Of a stretch of DNA of 64,000 nt, positions 58,764 to 64,000 are shown piece by piece (position 1 is the first letter of the stretch; each line of letters opens with the position of its first letter). A model generated the notes under the pieces. That model was not told the DNA's origin, searched no databases, and was given only the letters and a program-made list of their open reading frames with translations. The DNA is from Cunninghamella blakesleeana (lineage: Eukaryota; Mucoromycota; Mucoromycetes; Mucorales; Cunninghamellaceae), in the NCBI GenBank assembly GCA_017871115.1, contig JAFCIZ010000011.1, positions 389,501 through 453,500 on the forward strand. The letters are read 5' to 3'. Made by a program: the position numbers and the translations under genes.

Positions 58764-59965
58764 GAAAAACCTACTGGATTTGGAGAGCCGTTAGGAAATA
58801 AGAACTAAAAAATAAAATAGGTATATATGAAGTAATTTGATTATATATATACTATTTTATTTTGTTTATTAGTCGTCAATTTTTGGTAAATTGTTATATA
58901 TTATTCTATTTTTTCACTTGATTAATAAAATAAATCATTGATATAAATTATAATCAGTATAAGACTCTAAGTACTTTTAGTGAATTATTATAAAGTTTTG
59001 TATCTATAACATTTTACATTTCTTTTTTAAAAATTATTTCTATCAAACAGCGTTTATATTATGTTTTATGGCTATATTATTAATACTTATTATTAAAGTT
59101 AATAAAATATAAATAGCAAACATATTTAATGGTAATTCTAGAAGTTAATAGAGCATTGTAATCAAATAAAATAAAATATCTATACAAGCAGTCTCCAGAA
59201 TTTTTGTTATATTACTATTTATAGCCTATTTTAAGGAATATATTTTATATTTGAAATAAAAAAAATAAGTATCCACATATAGCAAAGGATAATATATAAA
59301 CTAGTAAAAATATCAAGTAGAGTTATTTGATAATAAATTTAGATCAATGCAATGTAACAATAATAACTAAACACTACAATAATAACTGCAATAGCAAAAA
59401 AAGTTTCATACATGTATGTATGAACTATGAAATTAATGCGATACATACATAGGACTATATAATATAAAGCTGAACTAATTGGAAATTCACTTTGTATTTT
59501 ATTTATGTTATAACATGCTAATAAATATTTACATTCATCATTTTTAAATGTTAGGATAGTTTTAAACCTTGCGAATTTTTTAAAAAAAATCATATGCAGA
59601 TTTTTATTTTTTTCCTACTTTCATTCTCTTTCAATTTTTTATTGTTTTTACTACAAACTATTCTAAACAAATTGCCTAATCTTAAAACGATAAAATCAAT
59701 ATTCAATTAAAGGAATATTCAATAGATATGTAGTATTTCTATTTAAGTTGTATATGAAAAAAAAGAGCAGTATTTGAAATAGTTTAAAATTATTTCTAAT
59801 ATGCTGTACACTTTTATATATCTCTATTTTTTATCTCTTCTCTTTTTTTTCATCACTAAATAGTAACAAATAAATAACGCATGCTCATACATAAATACAT
59901 AAATACATACATACAGATATATATATGTGAAATAAAGGGTACATTTACTATTTATTAAAATACTT
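58764..59965. other. 1.2 kb intergenic, nothing recognised
   Basis: AT-rich spacer; the 84-codon minus-strand frame at 59339-59593 has no recognisable motif. Confidence 0.45.
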
Positions 59966-60250
59966 TAAATGGATTTTTTTTGAATCATCAAAACGATTAT
60001 TACCCAATATCCGACCGTTTGTAAACATTGGTATAAATTTATACACTATTGTTACGTTTATTCCACAACCATAAACATATATTCCTATTAGCAATTTCAA
60101 AAATTTATAAAGACAGCAAAAGAATTAATTATTCATGCTAAACCTATCGATCATACTATGTACACGTTATATATATTTGTTTTGTTCTTAAAGAGTTTTA
60201 AGCTTCAGTTTTGGGTTTGATTGTTGATTTACCAAACATAAAATTCATTA
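59966..60250 (+). pseudogene. F-box gene remnant
   Basis: One frame reads TVCKHWYKFIHYCYVYSTTI then, after a stop, QFQKFIKTAKELIIHAKPID. This aligns with VCKLWYKLIHHPSFYDTI and the following QF-x-x-FI-x-x-A segment of the intact F-box genes. The start is shifted and several stops follow. Clearly a decayed member of the same family. Confidence 0.7.
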
Positions 60251-60481
60251 ATCATACATATGAACCCGCTATTTTTTTTATATTTCTCAATTAAAACATT
60301 TGACTTATATACTCTTTTTTTACACCAACATTAATCTACAATGCACAATGACATCTACTATACATATAATATCTAAATATATATATGAATGTTTATTTAT
60401 TCACTTTTAAAATATAAACAACTGAGATGATTGTCATCCATGTTCTAATATAAACCCTTATTAATCCATATAAATTATATA

Positions 60482-60817
60482 TTAGGATTTTGTTTTGTAG
60501 TAAGTACATTCAAGGTCAAATATATTTGAAGCAGGTTCACATGCTTTTAAAGGTTGTGTTTTAGGAATACATTTGTTATAAGTAACCAATAAAGCGCCTT
60601 TATCCTTGTTGATACCACTATTCCAATTATTTATTAAATCGCATGCACAGGCATTACATTGTTTAGAGACAGGAAAATATAAAATAAGCACAATAATACC
60701 AAAATCAAATAAGAGACATACTATAATTGAAAATATAAATCGGCATGTTAAAGTGGCGTTTTTATTCAGATTACCAGCTTTACAATAGGTAAGCAATATA
60801 TATAGTATAGTGAACAT
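60482..60817 (-). CDS. hypothetical small cysteine-rich membrane or secreted protein
   Basis: From the Met at 60817 (MFTILYILLTYCKAG) to the stop at 60482 is 111 residues without an intron; the open frame continues upstream to 61024, but that part is apolar low-complexity sequence. Two apolar stretches precede a polar tail with six cysteines (QCNACACDLINNWNSG, NKCIP, KACEP, LECTYY). An alternative is a first exon ending at AAAGCTG with donor GTAATC and an acceptor at ATTATAG, which would remove about 58 bases while keeping frame. No Lys-Arg site and no match to the 13.7 kb family. Could be a secreted peptide or a small membrane protein. I do not recognise it. Confidence 0.45.
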   Translation of the reverse strand: MFTILYILLTYCKAGNLNKNATLTCRFIFSIIVCLLFDFGIIVLILYFPVSKQCNACACDLINNWNSGINKDKGALLVTYNKCIPKTQPLKACEPASNIFDLECTYYKTKS

Positions 60818-61490
60818 GTTTATAAAAATTGGGTTAAAGAGAAAAATGTGAGAGAAAGAATAGATTGAAAAAAAATAAAAGTATTTATATTTTTTTTTTA
60901 TCTTTTTTGATTTTCTGCCATATAGTATAAAAAGTAAAAAATATAATTTACAGCTGATGTAGATCAAATTGTAGAATCGTGTTTTTTTATGATTATAATA
61001 AAAAAATAGCTGAACCTCTACCATATATATTTATATATGTACACAGCCATCTTTTTTTACATTAAAAATAAAATAAAATTATAATACAGGTTTTTATTAT
61101 TTTGGCTTATATGATTGATCTAAAAAAAATTTTTTTATGAATTAGAATTTTCAATAATAGCAAAATAGCCATGATCTCAAGGGGTTAAAAACTATATATA
61201 TATATGCTCTGAAAATTTTGCCATAGTGAACATTAATTTATGTAGATGCTTGAGATTACTATTTTCCTTATTCTAAATAATTCTTAATTGTCATGATTAT
61301 CAAATCATCATATTTAAATAAATAAATAAAGCATATAGTTTACTCTTTTTAAACATGCTATCAAGCGAAAATAATTCAAAATATATATGCAGCGGTCATT
61401 GAATTTTATCTGAGTAAACTTTATTTTCATTCTTTTTATTTTTTTCTAAAAAAATTAACATAATATTAATAATAAAATAATTTATTCATT
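60818..61490. other. intergenic, nothing recognised
   Basis: AT-rich spacer between the small cysteine-rich frame and an F-box remnant. Confidence 0.45.
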
Positions 61491-62345
61491 ACCATTTGAA
61501 CTAGTTTATATTTTATTTCAATATATCTTACAATGGAGTTTTGGTAATTTCAGTCATGTTTGTAAATGGTGGTATCATTTACTCTTTTTTACCTAATATT
61601 GCTCGACTATCAATTTATACCAGTCGTCAATTTAAAAAATTTAAAAGACAGAGTTTTTATTCAAGATCAATAATATATTGCTCATTATATTTACCATATG
61701 AATTAATATTTTGATCCTTACTTTTTTTAATATTTAATTTGAATTTTGTGACGGATTTTCTTCATTTCAATCTATCAAAGACATTGATTTATTATATGAT
61801 ATAATAGCTGTATTGCCTTACCTCTTTTGGATTATTTAACTGATTTTAAGTATCCAGCCTGATGAATACACATCAAATTCAAAGATTATAAATTTTTAAA
61901 CGATCTTTGAAATCCATTCATCATTCCTTTCAGCAACCTTAAGAATTAAAACTTTTAGTATTTCGTATGAATTAATCGGAAGACTACGATGATATTATGA
62001 AAATATCTCTCCCTATTGGCCATATGTAAGGAATATTCATTTATGACCAAAAAATTATTTTTTACATTAATTAGTAGATCGCTTAAATCAATTGATATGT
62101 TTAGCTTCTGATATTTTTTCCCTACAGTTCCACAACAGTAACAAAATATAGTGATGAATGATGAAAATAATTTTTTCACAGTAAATAAATCTATTCAATA
62201 CGGTGCATTTTTAGACTATTTGTCAGCTATCATTCTCAATTTTATAGATATTGTTGACACTATTATCAATTATCTTTTATATTATATACTTCATACAATT
62301 ATCACTGTTATATTCAAACCAATAAAAGAAATCAATATATGTTAA
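61491..62345 (+). pseudogene. second F-box gene remnant
   Basis: One frame reads NFSHVCKWWYHLLFFT, stop, YCSTINLYQSS, which aligns with the VCKxWYxL...FYxTI segment of the intact F-box genes; the neighbouring frame supplies SRQFKKFKRQ, matching the following QFEKFI segment. Later pieces (around 61810-61840 and 62150-62340) stay coding-like but are split by stops and shifts. Extent to the right is approximate. Confidence 0.6.
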
Positions 62346-62564
62346 TATTGTAACACAAAAAAATATTTTTTCTTTATTAATTAATATTTATATCTTTTTC
62401 CCAGTTTTAATTCCTACATTACCTATAATATGGGTGTTAAAAATTATATTGATTCATATAACTATAACATTTATTATGATGAAAAGGATTACAACTAGAG
62501 TAATTACACTGCTAACTAATAAGGAAGTAGATGATATAACCATTTATTTATTTGCAAATCTGCC

Positions 62565-62597
<33 letters not shown>

Positions 62598-63128
62598 GAA
62601 GCTGAAAAGTTATTGTTTTTTTTGGAATTTTCAAAGAGGAGAGGCAATGAAAAACTTCGTCCTTTATATGTAATAATTTTTTTCTCAAATAAAAAATAAT
62701 ATATATAATTTTTCTATTCTGCGTTTTACGTGTTTCGTTTTTTGATACTATTTTATACGCTAGGTAATATAGAAAAAATAAAAAAAATTTTTTTTTACCA
62801 TGCTTCAACATACAAATAGTCATGATAATAAATTTATTAAAATATAAATTATTCTTTCAAACAATTCGCATTTTTTTTTAAACAAAAAAATAAATAATAA
62901 TGGTTATAAATATAATGTTTCTTAATACTATTTCTGTTCTTTTTTTTTTTTTTTCCTTTTCTTTAATCATTTATTTCTTTGTATCATTATCTTCTTTTGT
63001 GTGTATAATTTATATAATTTATATTATTATTATTTTTATAAGATCTTATTTTTTTCTATAATGATGATAGGACGATGAGAATGAGGGTGATATATTTTTG
63101 TTGCTGTTGTTATATAGTTATTATTTTT
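62346..63128. other. intergenic, 3' flank of coiled-coil gene
   Basis: Contains a T17A16 palindrome (62565-62597) and other homopolymer runs. No gene recognised. Confidence 0.5.
62565..62597. repeat. T(17)A(16) palindromic tract
   Basis: Nearly symmetrical T-run/A-run palindrome. Confidence 0.85.
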
Positions 63129-64000
63129 TTAATTTAGAGATTTAGAAATTTGCTCCCGTAACATGACCAATTGAATATCTGCATCTTCCAATTGAGCTTG
63201 GGCCTCTTGTAATGATTCATCCTTTTCCATGATAATACTTTTCAAACGAGCAATTTCATCCATAGCATCGGCCATTCTTTGTTGTAACGTAGCCACTTCA
63301 TTACGCGATTTGAAATAATTAGCTTCCAAACGGGATAATTTTAATTGTAATGCATCATGATGATCGCTATTATTTCCATTATTATTTAAATGATAATCAT
63401 TAGAATGTAATTCATCATCATGTTGTTGCTGTAACATCATCAATTTCCGTTGTTGTTCTTGTAATAATGATTTTTCTTTGGCCACGGATTCCGCTTCGGC
63501 AGCTGCTTTAGCAACGGCTTGTAAAGCTTGAGATAATTGAGTGGATAAATCGGCAATTTTTAATGTACTTTCATGATATTGCTCTTCCGCTTGGATTGCC
63601 CTCGTATGCCATACATCAACATCTTCTAAACTACGTTGATAGGCTACTTGTGCTTCCTCTGCTCTAATATGTGCATCTTTACTTCTTTCCTCTGCTGATA
63701 ATTTAGCTGAATGGTCATGTTGTGCTTTTCTTTGCCATTGTTGCATTAATTTCATGTTTTTTTCATTTTCTGAATAAGCAATCACTAGTTTCTTTTCTAG
63801 TTCTTGAATCCGCTCATTTTCAATTTTTTCTAATAATAAAAGAGATTCATTATTCTCTTCTCCATCTTCTTGTTGACGACCGATTTTTTCAATTTGAGTT
63901 TTTAAAGCTGAATATTTAGATTTAAAATACATGGCTTCTTGTAAAGCGGCCGTACGCATACGGTCAGCTTGAGCTACTTTGTCAGACATGGGTTGAGCTT
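63129..64000 (-). CDS. coiled-coil protein, C-terminal part (runs off the window)
   Basis: The minus-strand frame is open to the edge of the window, passing a Met at 63989 with AQP in front of it, so the gene probably begins outside. The visible 290 residues are almost wholly charged heptad-like coiled coil (ALQEAMYFKSKYSALKTQIE, KIENERIQELEKKLVIAY, AEEAQVAYQRSLEDVDVWH, LQLKLSRLEANYFKSRNEV), broken by a His/Asn-rich loop at about 195-213, and end QLVMLREQISKSLN. This resembles the tails of cytoskeleton-linker or vesicle-tether proteins such as CAP-Gly linkers, but no diagnostic domain lies in the window. Function not assigned. Confidence 0.7.
   Translation of the reverse strand, partial: AQPMSDKVAQADRMRTAALQEAMYFKSKYSALKTQIEKIGRQQEDGEENNESLLLLEKIENERIQELEKKLVIAYSENEKNMKLMQQWQRKAQHDHSAKLSAEERSKDAHIRAEEAQVAYQRSLEDVDVWHTRAIQAEEQYHESTLKIADLSTQLSQALQAVAKAAAEAESVAKEKSLLQEQQRKLMMLQQQHDDELHSNDYHLNNNGNNSDHHDALQLKLSRLEANYFKSRNEVATLQQRMADAMDEIARLKSIIMEKDESLQEAQAQLEDADIQLVMLREQISKSLN

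Overview
The window is nuclear DNA of an early-diverging filamentous fungus, most likely Mucoromycota (Mucorales-like). The reasons are extreme AT richness between genes, many short introns of about 50-270 bases with GTAAGT-like donors, very small exons, a chitinase with a chitin-binding tail, a family of F-box/LRR genes, a chromodomain Ty3 retrotransposon, a DIRS retrotransposon, and a PEN-2 gamma-secretase subunit. The assignment is inference; no rRNA, tRNA or CRISPR was seen.

Region 1 (about 0.1-36.3 kb) holds conserved single genes in AT-rich spacers: a secreted phosphoesterase (-), an FAD oxidoreductase (+), the exosome subunit RRP41 (+), an MFS monocarboxylate-type transporter (+), a kelch-repeat membrane protein (-), PEN-2 (+), a xanthine-dioxygenase-like 2-oxoglutarate oxygenase (-), a TIP30-like short-chain reductase (-), a cinnamyl-alcohol-dehydrogenase-type zinc reductase (+) and a GH18 chitinase (-). 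I rebuilt the exon chains by hand; every chain closes in frame. No operon-like or pathway clustering is evident.

Scattered through the window is a family of tiny two-exon genes that I have not seen named: intact at 13.7, 23.5 and 48.4 kb, broken at 2.3 and 15.0 kb. Each has a 76-base signal-peptide exon, a phase-1 intron, a Lys-Arg processing site and a six-cysteine C-C-CC-C-C core, the arrangement found in inhibitor-cystine-knot peptides. This is the best candidate for something undescribed.

Region 2 (about 37.9-62.4 kb) is an F-box/LRR gene cluster invaded by mobile elements: three F-box genes (one short), at least two decayed F-box copies, a complete DIRS element (39.2-43.8 kb) with inverted terminal repeats and an internal complementary region, and a complete Ty3/chromovirus (52.0-57.9 kb) with two 410-base LTRs that look identical and a 5-base target duplication. 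Both elements look young. The window ends inside a coiled-coil gene (63.1-64.0 kb, -).

The long spacers are mostly simple AT sequence with TA, CT and T(n)A(n) tracts. One stretch (30.4-33.5 kb) has gene-like composition without a long reading frame.
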